NCBI RefSeq assembly: GCF_004684905.1
Contig: NZ_SRJC01000001.1
Coordinates: forward strand, 682,001 to 746,000
Length of the DNA stretch: 64,000 bases
From: Halobacillus salinus
Lineage (GTDB): Bacteria; Bacillota; Bacilli; Bacillales; Halobacillaceae
Reading direction: 5' to 3'
Numbering within the stretch: position 1 is the first letter of the stretch; each line of letters starts with the position of its first letter. The notes beneath the pieces are model-generated. The model was given only the letters and a program-made list of their open reading frames with translations, was not told where the DNA came from and ran no database searches. Both the position numbers and the translations under genes were made by a program. Shown one piece after another: positions 46,432 to 57,176 of the stretch.

Positions 46432-46958
46432 TGAAACGGTATGTCATCGCACTTTTTTGTCTATTTCTTTTGGTCATGCAGGGTATGGCGATGGGCTGGC
46501 TTCCTTCCAGCCTAGTATATTCAAATGTATTGATTACGCCGCACTGGGTATTAGTTTTTATCTTTTTGATGGCGATCTTTTACGATCGTGACAATACGTA
46601 TGTAGCGGTTTGGTTCGGACTTGTCTTCGGTTTGCTAACAGATGTCGTGTACACGGGAGTTTTAGGTGTATATATGGTGAGTTATGCACTGGTAGCCTAT
46701 ATTATACATGGAATGAACCGATGGCTTCACAGCACGTTCTTTGGTGCTTCTGTACTCACGATCGTTGGTGTGGCCCTGGCTGATACAAGTCTTTATATTA
46801 TTTATTCGTTTGTGCAAGTCACAGACATGACGTGGGCGAATTACGCAGTATTACGGCTGTTGCCGACTCTCGCTGCTAATATGATATTCTTTATCATTCT
46901 CTATCCATTAGTGAGAGCGAGGTTGGCACGCTGGTCGGAAGAATTAACAAATTCGTAA
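46431..46958 (+). CDS. mreD: Rod-shape protein MreD
   Basis: 175 residues with about five membrane spans, the usual size and place for MreD. The PSSLVYSNVLITPHWVLVFIFLMA and YDRDNTYVAVWFGLVFGLLTDVVYTGVLGVY segments match the family. Coupled to mreC. Confidence 0.93.
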   Translation: MKRYVIALFCLFLLVMQGMAMGWLPSSLVYSNVLITPHWVLVFIFLMAIFYDRDNTYVAVWFGLVFGLLTDVVYTGVLGVYMVSYALVAYIIHGMNRWLHSTFFGASVLTIVGVALADTSLYIIYSFVQVTDMTWANYAVLRLLPTLAANMIFFIILYPLVRARLARWSEELTNS

Positions 46959-46994
46959 GAGTAGGAAACGTTGAAGGTTGGGTTGGTGGCGAAT

Positions 46995-47669
46995 ATGCAA
47001 AAAATCATGATTAAAGGAACTCGTGACGGATTGACGTTAAGGCTCGACGATCAATGTGGTTTTGACGAGTTGTTACAAGAGCTAGAAGAAAAGCTTTCCA
47101 TGAACGGAATCGAAGAAGACGATCCGATGGTACGAGTATCTGTGCAACTAGGGAAACGTTATGTAACGGATGAGCAGAAAGAGCAGATCTCAAAGGTGAT
47201 TCGTGATAGACAGAAACTTGTCGTCGACCGGATCGATTCTGAAGTGATTACGAAGCAAGAAGCCCTGAACTGGAAGGAAAACACGGATTTGACCCCGATT
47301 GTCAGAACGATTCGGTCAGGTCAAGTCGTTCATGTCAAAGGGGACATGCTTCTCATAGGAGATGTAAACCCTGGTGGTCAGGTCTCGGCAACAGGTCATA
47401 TTTTCGTACTCGGAAAGCTTCGTGGTATTGCTCATTCTGGTATGGATGGCGACGAAGGCACTGTGATTGCTGCTTCCTATATGCAACCGAGCCAACTTAG
47501 AATTTCCGATCAGGTCAGCCGCTCTCCGGATTACGATTCGGAGGGAGTCTATATGGAATGTGGATACGTAGATGAGCAAGAAGGAAAGATCCGTATGGAC
47601 ACATTGCAACAAGTAACTAAGAAGCGCCCGGATTTGGTGAGTTTTGAAAGGAGAATGTTAAATGGGTGA
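46995..47669 (+). CDS. minC: Septum-site inhibitor MinC
   Basis: 224 residues. N-terminal FtsZ-inhibiting domain (IKGTRDGLTLRLDD) and C-terminal beta-helix dimer domain (RTIRSGQVVHVKGDMLLIGDVNPGGQVSATGHIFVLGKLRGIAHSG). The ATG at 46995 aligns with MinC; in-frame upstream starts at 46971/46986 add residues not seen in the family. Overlaps minD by 8 bases. Confidence 0.96.
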   Translation: MQKIMIKGTRDGLTLRLDDQCGFDELLQELEEKLSMNGIEEDDPMVRVSVQLGKRYVTDEQKEQISKVIRDRQKLVVDRIDSEVITKQEALNWKENTDLTPIVRTIRSGQVVHVKGDMLLIGDVNPGGQVSATGHIFVLGKLRGIAHSGMDGDEGTVIAASYMQPSQLRISDQVSRSPDYDSEGVYMECGYVDEQEGKIRMDTLQQVTKKRPDLVSFERRMLNG

Positions 47670-48459
47670 AGCGATTGTAGTGACTTCCGGAAAAGGAGGG
47701 GTCGGTAAAACAACAACGACCGCTAACCTCGGGACCGCACTGGCCCTGCAGGATAAAAAAGTATGCCTTATTGATACGGATATTGGGCTGCGTAATCTGG
47801 ATGTCGTTATGGGCCTTGAGAATCGCATCATTTATGACATTGTCGATGTGGTCAAAGAACGTTGCAAGACCAAGCAGGCGCTTATTACCGACAAACGATT
47901 CGACTGTCTGCATGTCCTACCAGCTGCACAGACGTCTGATAAGTCGGAAGTGACCCCTGAAGCGATTCAAGCAATTGTAGAAGAGCTGAAGCAAGATTAT
48001 GATTATGTCGTAATCGACTGCCCAGCTGGAATAGAGCAAGGGTATAAGAATGCTGTGGCGGGCGCTGATAAAGCGATCGTCGTCACGACCCCTGAAAAAT
48101 CAAGTGTTCGTGATGCGGACCGGATTATCGGTTTGCTGGAACAAGAGGATATCGAATCCCCAAAGCTAGTCATTAACCGGATTCGTAATCACATGATGAA
48201 AAATGGAGACATGCTCGACGTAGATGAGATTGTATCCATTCTATCGATTGATTTATTAGGGATCATCATCGATGACGATTCTGTGCTGAAAGCGGCAAAC
48301 AGTGGAGAGCCTGTTGCCATGAAGCCTGATTCGAAGGCTTCTCTCGCGTACCGGAATATCGCCCGCAGAATATTGGGCGAAGCGGTCCCGTTACAGAACC
48401 TGGACGAAGAAAAAGGTGTGTTTACGAAAGTGAAACGATTCTTTGGAATCCGCTCCTAA
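47662..48459 (+). CDS. minD: Septum-site ATPase MinD
   Basis: 265 residues. Deviant Walker A GKGGVGKTTTTANLG, switch IDTDIGLRNLDVVMGLE, VIDCPAGIE, and the C-terminal amphipathic membrane-targeting helix (FTKVKRFFGI). Recruits MinC to the membrane. ATG with GAAAGGAGA. Confidence 0.98.
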   Translation: MGEAIVVTSGKGGVGKTTTTANLGTALALQDKKVCLIDTDIGLRNLDVVMGLENRIIYDIVDVVKERCKTKQALITDKRFDCLHVLPAAQTSDKSEVTPEAIQAIVEELKQDYDYVVIDCPAGIEQGYKNAVAGADKAIVVTTPEKSSVRDADRIIGLLEQEDIESPKLVINRIRNHMMKNGDMLDVDEIVSILSIDLLGIIIDDDSVLKAANSGEPVAMKPDSKASLAYRNIARRILGEAVPLQNLDEEKGVFTKVKRFFGIRS

Positions 48460-48461
48460 GG

Positions 48462-48496
48462 AAAAGCACTTGAGCAATAGCTCAAGTGCTTTTTTC
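48462..48496 (+). terminator. Terminator of mreBCD-minCD
   Basis: Perfect 14-bp stem AAAAGCACTTGAGC with its complement, AATA loop, T tail. Confidence 0.95.
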
Positions 48497-48577
48497 TATA
48501 TCAAAGTTCTATTGGTCATAACCCTCTGCTCTTTCCCATAGAATGATAGAAAAAGGTGGACAAGAGAGGGGATTCAT

Positions 48578-49342
48578 GTGAAGAAGGATATCCATAGTGT
48601 CAGAAAGAATATAGTCGATCGGAAAAAGAAGCGTGTTCAAGGTCATAATCCGTCACCCTCCCAATTGTACAAGCCTCCACAAGACGAGGAGATGCACGGT
48701 TTTCCGCCGCTTATCACCCCTAATGGTATAAGGAAGAAGGCTCCTCAAGAAGAGAAAAAAGCGAGCAACCTCGCCTTGCAAGTTGTCTTTGCCGCTCTGT
48801 TATTTGCTACTGTTGCAATTGGAAAGAATACATCATTTACTTTGTTGGACACACCAGAGCAATGGGTGACAAGTCAAATGCAAGAGGAGTTTCCTTTTGC
48901 TAAAGTGTCAGCCTGGTACACAGAGAGGTTCGGCAACGCTCTTGAGGTCATTGGAGACAATTCTCCGGCAGCACCTGAACAAACAGCATTACCTGTAAGC
49001 GGGTCTGTGAGCACATCCTTTCAAAATGACGGCAAGGGTATTCGGATGGCTGTAGAAGCTGGTTCCCCAGTGCAATCCGTTCAGCCAGGGACAGTTGTAT
49101 TTGTAGGGAACGATGAGGAAACTGGTAAAACAGTCGTGCTACAACATAAGGACGGAAGCAAGACGACGTATGGATTCCTGACAGATATTCAAGTTCACTT
49201 GTATGAAGATGTGCCCGCCAAATCGGTCTTAGGCTCTGCTCAATCAGAAGAGGGACAGCCGGCAGAGATATTTTTCGGCATTGAAAAAAATAATCAATTC
49301 GTGGATCCTGTAAAGGTTATAAAAGTTGATGAAAGCTCTTAG
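48578..49342 (+). CDS. spoIVFA: Sporulation protein SpoIVFA
   Basis: 254 residues. Basic N-terminus, one membrane span (LALQVVFAALLFATVAIG, about 66-84) and an M23/LytM-like extracellular domain (VSTSFQNDGKGIRMAVEAGSPVQSVQPGTVVFVGNDEETGKTVVLQHKDG) lacking the full set of metal ligands. It holds SpoIVFB inactive with BofA until the forespore signal arrives. GTG start. Overlaps spoIVFB. Confidence 0.92.
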   Translation: MKKDIHSVRKNIVDRKKKRVQGHNPSPSQLYKPPQDEEMHGFPPLITPNGIRKKAPQEEKKASNLALQVVFAALLFATVAIGKNTSFTLLDTPEQWVTSQMQEEFPFAKVSAWYTERFGNALEVIGDNSPAAPEQTALPVSGSVSTSFQNDGKGIRMAVEAGSPVQSVQPGTVVFVGNDEETGKTVVLQHKDGSKTTYGFLTDIQVHLYEDVPAKSVLGSAQSEEGQPAEIFFGIEKNNQFVDPVKVIKVDESS

Positions 49343-50186
49343 GTTCACGAACACGATTCACATACATCCATTGTTCTTCCTTCTTGCAATCTCTGCGTTG
49401 TTGACGGGGCAGATCTATCCGTTCATCGTCTTGTTTTCTATAGTCGTGATCCATGAGTGCGGCCACTTTTACATGGCGAAATATTATGGTTGGAGAGTAT
49501 CTAAAATTGAAATATGGCTATTTGGTGGAGCGGTTGTCAGTGATGAGCACCAGAGCCGACCGATAAAAGAGCAAGTACAAGTGACCCTGGCTGGACCTCT
49601 CCAGCATGTCTGGATCTTTGGCTTGCTTTTTTTCTTGGAGTGGGCAGTTGGACCGCATCCGCTCCTTTCAACAGCGGTGTATTATAATGGGGTTATTCTC
49701 CTTTTCAATCTTTTACCAATATGGCCTCTGGATGGTGGAAAGCTTGTGTTTTACTTTTTCTCTCAGGTGGCAACATTCAGGAATACGCAGCTCTTCACGC
49801 TTGCGTTTTCTTTATGTGCATTTCTTTCTTTAAGTGGATGGATGACTCTATATCACCACTGGACGCTCGCGAGTATTTGGCTTGCTGCTTTCCTTTTGAT
49901 CGAACAGTTTCTGGAGTGGCGGAGACGGTCCTACGTACTGATGCGCTACTTGCTCTATCGTTCTTCTAATATCAAAGACAATCTTCCCAGTAAGTTTATT
50001 AAAGTCCGCGACGACCTATTGGTACGGGATGTGCTGAAGAACCTCCGCGCGAATTGCCGGCACGTGTATGTATTGAAACGACCAGAAGGTTCCTATATAG
50101 TAGACGAACGGGAATGTCTCGATGCCTTTTTTACAAGGGGAGATGCGAACCTTCGCCTCCGTGATATTCCAAATATCTCACAATGA
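49329..50186 (+). CDS. spoIVFB: Sigma-K processing metalloprotease SpoIVFB
   Basis: 285 residues, site-2-type intramembrane protease. Zinc motif HECGH in VVIHECGHFYMAKYYGW, third ligand in NLLPIWPLDGGK, AGPLQH segment, and a C-terminal CBS-like cytoplasmic domain. It cleaves pro-sigma-K in the mother cell. ATG at 49329 (or TTG at 49326). Overlaps both neighbours. Confidence 0.95.
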   Translation: MKALRFTNTIHIHPLFFLLAISALLTGQIYPFIVLFSIVVIHECGHFYMAKYYGWRVSKIEIWLFGGAVVSDEHQSRPIKEQVQVTLAGPLQHVWIFGLLFFLEWAVGPHPLLSTAVYYNGVILLFNLLPIWPLDGGKLVFYFFSQVATFRNTQLFTLAFSLCAFLSLSGWMTLYHHWTLASIWLAAFLLIEQFLEWRRRSYVLMRYLLYRSSNIKDNLPSKFIKVRDDLLVRDVLKNLRANCRHVYVLKRPEGSYIVDERECLDAFFTRGDANLRLRDIPNISQ

Positions 50187-50194
50187 GGGATAAG

Positions 50195-51610
50195 ATGAGG
50201 ACTATAACGCTACATACACAATCGACAGAACAAATCGGCATCGTTGAGGAAAACGGGCAAGTGGTAGAGGTCGTTTTCGACCGTCCGGGTGAATCCGCTC
50301 GGATAGGTTCTATATATAAAGGGAAAGTGATCAAGGTACATGCTGGTATGCAAGCTGCTTTTGTAGATATCGGCTATGAAAAAAATGCTTTTCTCAGGAA
50401 AGACGCGGTTCCATGGGCTAAAGATAAAATCGAGAGCAGTTTGACAGAAGGCGAATCTCTTTATGTTCAAGTATTAAAAGAGCCTTTTGATGATAAAGGA
50501 GCACAGGTAAGTGCCGACGTAACCATTCCTGGTCTTTACACTGTTTATCAGCCATTCGGAACAAGCGTATCCGTCTCGAGGAAAATAGACCTTGAGCAAG
50601 GGAAGCAATTAAAAGAGATGCTTTCACAAGTCCTTGAGGGCACGGAGGGAGCGATTATCAGGACTGCTGCAACCGAAGTAGAGGTCTCTGTCATCCAGGA
50701 AGAGATGGAGACTTTGAAAAAGTTATGGACGACACTCCCTGTTCCGAAGAAACCACAGTGTGTATGGGAAGACCGACTCGTCCCGGACCAGCTGCTACGT
50801 AAGTTTCCTGTTCACACGATCAAGCAAATCGGCGTTGATGATGTACAAGTTGCCAATAAATTGAGAGCAAGATTCCCGGGAGCTTCCTCTCTTATAGAAT
50901 GGAAGAAACAAGGGGGCAGTTTGCCGATTTCCCAGTGGCAGGATGCTCTGACTAGCCGAAGGGTTGCACTAGACGGTGGTGGAGAACTTATCATTGACCG
51001 GACGGAGGCGATGACGGTTGTTGATGTGAACAGTGCCGAATACCAAAGCAATAAGACGGGTAAATCTCACACCTATGAAGTCAACAAGCAGGCAGCGGTA
51101 GAAATAGCACGTCAAATCCGCTTGCGTAACTTATCCGGTATCATCGTCGTTGATTTTATATCGATGCAGGATGTGTCTTTAGAGAAAAAGCTTGTACAAC
51201 ATATGAAGAAGCAAGTGGCGAGTGATCCCGTCAAGACGTCTATTTATGGTATAACGAAACTTGGCTTGATGGAAGTGACAAGAAGAAGAGATCGAAACAA
51301 CGTGATGGACCTTTTAACAGAGCCCGAATCTCGCACCTACACTACAGACACGAAGGTGTACCGATTGGAGCGGGATCTGCTCGGTTTGGAGGCTTCTTCC
51401 TCTGAGGCAATCCTCCTTGCGGTTCACCCAGATTTATATGAAGCAAAAAAACGATTGCTTTCTCAAGCGATATCTAGTAAAATTCCACAGGAGCTGTTTG
51501 TTAGGCAGGATGCAGCAATCCTTGACTATCAAATTGAGCTTGAAGGGTCCGAAGACATGGTACGGGAAGCGATTATGAATCGTGAGTACTGTGTTGACAA
51601 CTTGTTTTGA
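50195..51610 (+). CDS. rng: Ribonuclease E/G family protein
   Basis: 471 residues. S1-like RNA-binding start (GSIYKGKVIKVHAGMQAAFVDIGYEKNAFL), then the DNase-I-like catalytic domain with metal aspartates in GGELIIDRTEAMTVVDVNSA and IIVVDFISM. The zinc-link cysteine motif (CPxCxG) that normally follows the TRKR-type segment is missing: here MEVTRRRDRNNVMDLLTEPE. B. subtilis itself lacks this gene, but other Bacillaceae carry one between spoIVFB and rplU. The ATG at 50195 has GAGGGA close upstream; 50183 is an alternative overlapping spoIVFB by 4 bases. Confidence 0.9.
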   Translation: MRTITLHTQSTEQIGIVEENGQVVEVVFDRPGESARIGSIYKGKVIKVHAGMQAAFVDIGYEKNAFLRKDAVPWAKDKIESSLTEGESLYVQVLKEPFDDKGAQVSADVTIPGLYTVYQPFGTSVSVSRKIDLEQGKQLKEMLSQVLEGTEGAIIRTAATEVEVSVIQEEMETLKKLWTTLPVPKKPQCVWEDRLVPDQLLRKFPVHTIKQIGVDDVQVANKLRARFPGASSLIEWKKQGGSLPISQWQDALTSRRVALDGGGELIIDRTEAMTVVDVNSAEYQSNKTGKSHTYEVNKQAAVEIARQIRLRNLSGIIVVDFISMQDVSLEKKLVQHMKKQVASDPVKTSIYGITKLGLMEVTRRRDRNNVMDLLTEPESRTYTTDTKVYRLERDLLGLEASSSEAILLAVHPDLYEAKKRLLSQAISSKIPQELFVRQDAAILDYQIELEGSEDMVREAIMNREYCVDNLF

Positions 51611-51623
51611 GATGTGGTAACAT
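51594..51623 (+). promoter_or_regulatory. Promoter of rplU-prp-rpmA
   Basis: TTGACA inside the end of the RNase gene, an 18-bp spacer and TAACAT. It would start the L21 leader near 51630. Confidence 0.65.
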
Positions 51624-51629
51624 TGTTTT

Positions 51630-51732
51630 GTTATTCAGTAGCACTCCGTGGCTACAACCGCACAGAACAGGTTTTTAAACCGATGTTTCGGTACCTGAAT
51701 GGCGAGTCTGAGTATAATGAGGAGGTGCAGGT
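51630..51732 (+). promoter_or_regulatory. L21 ribosomal-protein leader
   Basis: The leader before rplU forms the nested stem CAGGT...ACCGA-TGTT-TCGGT-ACCTG (51669-51700 region), followed by the GGAGGTG ribosome-binding site. It corresponds to the L21 leader known from Bacilli, which is thought to give autogenous control by L21. Confidence 0.7.
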
Positions 51733-52041
51733 ATGTACGCAATTATTGAAACTGGTGGTAAACAAATCAAAGTTGAAAAAGGCCAGGAAATCTACGTTGA
51801 AAAACTTGATGTAGAAGCTGGTGAAACAGTTACATTCGACAACGTTCTTTTCGTTGGTGGTGAGTCTGCTAAAGTAGGCGCTCCATTCGTTGATGGTGCT
51901 TCTGTAACGGCTAAAGTTGAAAAACAAGGTCGTCAAAAGAAACTAACTGTCTTCAAATACAAGCCGAAAAAGAACTACAAGCGTAAACAAGGTCACCGTC
52001 AACCGTACACGAAGCTAGTCGTTGAAGACATCAACGCGTAA
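51733..52041 (+). CDS. rplU: 50S ribosomal protein L21
   Basis: 102 residues; [18 protein letters not shown] start and the GHRQPYTKL end are diagnostic. First gene of rplU-prp-rpmA. Confidence 0.99.
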   Translation: MYAIIETGGKQIKVEKGQEIYVEKLDVEAGETVTFDNVLFVGGESAKVGAPFVDGASVTAKVEKQGRQKKLTVFKYKPKKNYKRKQGHRQPYTKLVVEDINA

Positions 52042-52053
52042 GGTTTCGGACGT

Positions 52054-52383
52054 ATGATTGAGGTTACTATGTTTCGATCACAAGGTTCCATTACTGGTTT
52101 TGAAGTTTCTGGACATGCTGAAAGTGGGCCATACGGTCACGATCTCGTTTGTTCAGCCGTTTCAGCGGTTACCTTCGGGTCCGTTAATGCTGTAATGAAG
52201 CTGTGTGAAATTGAACCTGATGTCGAACAAGGTGGCGATGGTGGGTATCTGAAGATCACCTTACCGGAAGGCTTACGTGATGATGTTCATGTTAAAGCCC
52301 AAGTCCTGCTCGAAGGCATGCAGGTGTCCTTAGAAACGATTGAGTATGATTACGATCAATATATTAAAATTTCTCATCGATAA
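52054..52383 (+). CDS. prp: Ribosomal-processing cysteine protease Prp
   Basis: 109 residues (YsxB). Catalytic His and Cys in GHAESGPYGHDLVCSAVSAV. It removes the N-terminal extension of L27 encoded next door. ATG start 12 bases after rplU. Confidence 0.96.
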   Translation: MIEVTMFRSQGSITGFEVSGHAESGPYGHDLVCSAVSAVTFGSVNAVMKLCEIEPDVEQGGDGGYLKITLPEGLRDDVHVKAQVLLEGMQVSLETIEYDYDQYIKISHR

Positions 52384-52397
52384 GGAGGTGAAGACTC

Positions 52398-52688
52398 ATG
52401 CTACGTCTTGATTTGCAGTTTTTCGCCCAGAAGAAGGGTGTAGGTAGTACAAAGAACGGCCGTGACTCTGAGTCTAAACGTCTTGGAGCTAAGCGTGCAG
52501 ACGGACAGCAAGCGACTGCTGGTTCAATCCTTTACCGTCAACGCGGTACAAAGGTTTACCCAGGAGCGAACGTTGGCCGTGGTGGAGATGACACATTGTT
52601 TGCGAAAGTAGACGGTGTTGTTAAATTCGAACGTTACGGACGTAACCGCAAAAAAGTTAGCGTTTATCCTGTAGCACAGGAAGCGTAA
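52398..52688 (+). CDS. rpmA: 50S ribosomal protein L27
   Basis: 96 residues. N-terminal extension [10 protein letters not shown] before [14 protein letters not shown] is the Firmicutes Prp-cleavage site (cut after FFA). AAGGAGGTG box. The rest matches L27. Confidence 0.99.
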   Translation: MLRLDLQFFAQKKGVGSTKNGRDSESKRLGAKRADGQQATAGSILYRQRGTKVYPGANVGRGGDDTLFAKVDGVVKFERYGRNRKKVSVYPVAQEA

Positions 52689-52716
52689 ACGAATATTGTA
52701 TGGTTTCATACGTGAG

Positions 52717-52755
52717 AAGCCGCGCTCTGCATCATGCATGAGCGCGGCTTTTTTA
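52717..52755 (+). terminator. Terminator of rplU-prp-rpmA
   Basis: AAGCCGCGCTC and GAGCGCGGCTT, then six T. Confidence 0.95.
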
Positions 52756-52845
52756 TTTGCTTTCTGTCCCTTCTACAACATTTTGGTTTGCTAGGCACTT
52801 CTGCTATACTTTTCTTATCATGTATGGTGCGAAGGAGCTGGTGGA

Positions 52846-54658
<1,813 letters not shown>

Positions 54659-54671
54659 GGAGGAGATGTGA

Positions 54672-55121
54672 ATGGCGGATTATAATGAGAAGTTTTATTT
54701 AGTCCGTAGTGACATCCTTCCTGAAGCGATGAAAAAGACGATTGATGCCAAGGAGCTTCTGGAGCGTGGTAAAGTAGAGTCCATTTTCGATGCTGTCCAG
54801 CAAGTCGATCTATCCCGTAGTGCCTTTTATAAGTACCGGGATGCTGTCTTTCCTTTTCAAGCGATGGTGAAGGAACAAATGATTACGTTATTCTTCCACT
54901 TGGAGGACAGAGCGGGTACTTTGTCCAACCTACTCCAAACAGTAGCTGATTCAGGTTGTAATGTGCTGACAATCCACCAGACGATTCCTCTCCAGGGTAA
55001 AGCGAACGTGACACTTTCCTTGAACACGACTGGTTTATCCGGTACAATTGAACAATTATTGCAAAAACTTCATAAACTCGACTTTGTTGATCGTGTCGAG
55101 ATATTAAGTTCTGGAGCATAA
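54672..55121 (+). CDS. pheB: ACT-domain protein PheB
   Basis: 149 residues. N-terminal DNA-binding-like helices (KYRDAVFPF) and a C-terminal ACT domain ([28 protein letters not shown]). Named for its position before pheA; earlier described as a chorismate-mutase-like activity, now regarded as a likely amino-acid-sensing regulator. GGAGGAG box. Confidence 0.92.
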   Translation: MADYNEKFYLVRSDILPEAMKKTIDAKELLERGKVESIFDAVQQVDLSRSAFYKYRDAVFPFQAMVKEQMITLFFHLEDRAGTLSNLLQTVADSGCNVLTIHQTIPLQGKANVTLSLNTTGLSGTIEQLLQKLHKLDFVDRVEILSSGA

Positions 55122-55136
55122 AAGGGAGAGAACGTC

Positions 55137-56012
55137 ATGGGAGACCAAAAAATTGGCTATTTAGGACCTAAAGGTACATTCACGAAAATGGCAGTGGATG
55201 CTCTATTTGATGGAGGATCTTACATCAGCTATGAGAGTATTCCGGCCTGCTTAGACGCAGTGGAGAGTGGAGAAGTGGAGACCGGCGTTGTCCCACTGGA
55301 AAATGCTATTGAAGGATCTGTTCATCTGACAATTGATTATTTGGTTCATCAAGTAAACCAATCGATCATTGCAGAACTGACGGTTCCGATCAAACAGCAT
55401 TTGCTTGTTCATCCAGAACAAAAGGATCAGCCGATTGAGCGTATTTACTCACACAGTCATGCTATTGCTCAATGCCATCAATACTTGCATAAACACTATC
55501 CTTGGGCGGAGCTTGAATATACGGCTTCAACAGGGAAGGCTGCTGAAATAGTCGCAGAGAAGGGTGTAGGGGTGGCTGCCATCGGTAACCATTTGGCTGC
55601 TGAGGAGAATGGTATGAGAATCGAGGACACGGACATCCATGATTATGACAATAACCATACCCGTTTCGCCGTAGTGCAGAAGCACCCTCAAACGCTGAAA
55701 GTGAAAGATCATCCGGTATCTAAACAGAAGACGACGGTAATGGTGACCTTGCCGAAAGACTATGTAGGAGCGCTGCATCAAGTATTGGCGGCGTTTGCTT
55801 GGAGGAAGATGAACTTATCCAAGATCGAGTCAAGACCGATGAAAACAGGTCTCGGCAATTACTTCTTCCTCATTGATGTAGACCAGCCTTACGATCAAGT
55901 CTTATTCCCTGGAGTACAAGCGGAACTCGCCGCTCTTGGCTGTGAAGTGAAAGTGCTCGGAACTTATCCAAGTTATCAAATAGATGTCCCGACGCCTGTG
56001 AAAAGAACCTGA
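55137..56012 (+). CDS. pheA: Prephenate dehydratase
   Basis: 291 residues. Catalytic domain (YLGPKGTFTKMAV, PLENAIEGSVHLTIDYL, NNHTRFAVV) and a C-terminal ACT regulatory domain with the phenylalanine-binding GALHQVLAAFAW and ESRPMKTGLGNYFFLIDVD. Makes phenylpyruvate. Confidence 0.98.
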   Translation: MGDQKIGYLGPKGTFTKMAVDALFDGGSYISYESIPACLDAVESGEVETGVVPLENAIEGSVHLTIDYLVHQVNQSIIAELTVPIKQHLLVHPEQKDQPIERIYSHSHAIAQCHQYLHKHYPWAELEYTASTGKAAEIVAEKGVGVAAIGNHLAAEENGMRIEDTDIHDYDNNHTRFAVVQKHPQTLKVKDHPVSKQKTTVMVTLPKDYVGALHQVLAAFAWRKMNLSKIESRPMKTGLGNYFFLIDVDQPYDQVLFPGVQAELAALGCEVKVLGTYPSYQIDVPTPVKRT

Positions 56013-56038
56013 CCAGCGTTATGGGACAGAAAATAAAT

Positions 56039-56086
56039 AGACCCTGAAAATCCTTTGTTTATAAGGATTCTCAGGGTCTTTTTCTG
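56039..56086 (+). terminator. Terminator of the obg-pheB-pheA group
   Basis: Seventeen-base arms AGACCCTGAAAATCCTT and AAGGATTCTCAGGGTCT (one mismatch) with a T tail. Confidence 0.95.
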
Positions 56087-56204
56087 TTTTTTTACATATA
56101 ATCTTAGGCTTTTTCATCAATCTTTTGCCTCTCTTCGCATAGAGTGTTATGAAGCTATTATTGTCTTATTGCTTTTACAGATTCACAGGAAGGGAGATGC
56201 AATT

Positions 56205-57176
56205 GTGAGAATTCACATTGTACAAAAGGGAGATACACTCTGGAACATCGCCAAAAAGTATGGGGTAAGCTTTGAAGAGGTTAAAGCCATGAATACCCAG
56301 CTTTCCAATCCTGATATGATCATGCCGGGTATGAAAATCAAAGTGCCTCAAGGAACGAAACCCGTCAAGAAGGAAGGTCAAGTAGCTCCGGCGAAGAAAG
56401 AGATGCCGAAAGCGCAAACGCCTTATAAAGACACTTCACCAAAACCGATCCCGGTTATCAAGGAAGATGAAAAAGAAGCACCAGTAAAAGGGGTCATGCA
56501 GAAACCGATGATGCCAATGCAACCTCAACCGATTAACATGAATATGCAGATGCCGAGTATCGACCAGCAGATGCAGAATTACTACACGACATTCCATCTA
56601 CCGCAAATGCCGATGGCACAGCCACAACCTATGCCAGAAGAGGAATCATCAGAATCGGTGGAAAAACCAGCAGTAAAAGGTGTAGAGGCAATGCCAATGC
56701 AACAGCCTTGCATGCAACCACAGCTTATTAATTCTGATTTTTATTGCTGTCCTCCTCATCCTATGCATCCTATGCAAATGCCTATGCACCAGATGCCAAT
56801 GCAGCAAATGCCAATGCAACCAATGCCGGGCTACGGTCCGATGGTAGCAGGTCAAGAATATGAAGAGAGTTCTGACATGATGCCAGGATCACAAGCTGGC
56901 GGTGATTGTGGTTGTGGAGGCGGTCAGCCACAGTATGGACCGATGATGCCTCAAGGTGGCCAGATGATGCCATATGGCCAGCAGCCACAGATGCAACAGC
57001 CGTTTATGCAGAATTATGGTCAAAACCCATATGGACAAATGCCTCAAGGAGGCGGATGGAATCCTTATGGTCAAGGACAGTGGGGTCCTTATGGAGGAGG
57101 CGGAATGCCGCAACAACCATGGAACCCAGCGGGTCAATGGAGTCCTTGGAGGGACGATGATGTAAATGAGGAGTAA
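56205..57176 (+). CDS. safA: Spore coat assembly protein SafA
   Basis: 323 residues from GTG at 56205 (GAAGGGAG box 9 bases upstream). N-terminal LysM domain (IHIVQKGDTLWNIAKKYGVSFEEVKAMN...MKIKVPQG) followed by a Lys/Pro linker and a long low-complexity region rich in Met, Gln, Pro and Gly (repeated PMQQMPMQ-like units, later GYGPM, QPQYGPMMPQ). SafA localises to the cortex-coat border and binds SpoVID. A possible sigma-E/K -10 CATAGAGT lies at 56138. Confidence 0.93.
   Translation: MRIHIVQKGDTLWNIAKKYGVSFEEVKAMNTQLSNPDMIMPGMKIKVPQGTKPVKKEGQVAPAKKEMPKAQTPYKDTSPKPIPVIKEDEKEAPVKGVMQKPMMPMQPQPINMNMQMPSIDQQMQNYYTTFHLPQMPMAQPQPMPEEESSESVEKPAVKGVEAMPMQQPCMQPQLINSDFYCCPPHPMHPMQMPMHQMPMQQMPMQPMPGYGPMVAGQEYEESSDMMPGSQAGGDCGCGGGQPQYGPMMPQGGQMMPYGQQPQMQQPFMQNYGQNPYGQMPQGGGWNPYGQGQWGPYGGGGMPQQPWNPAGQWSPWRDDDVNEE

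Noticed and set aside
56649-57165. Several open frames in other frames of safA
   Set aside because: They come from the low-complexity Met/Gln/Pro repeat DNA and show His/Trp-rich nonsense products.
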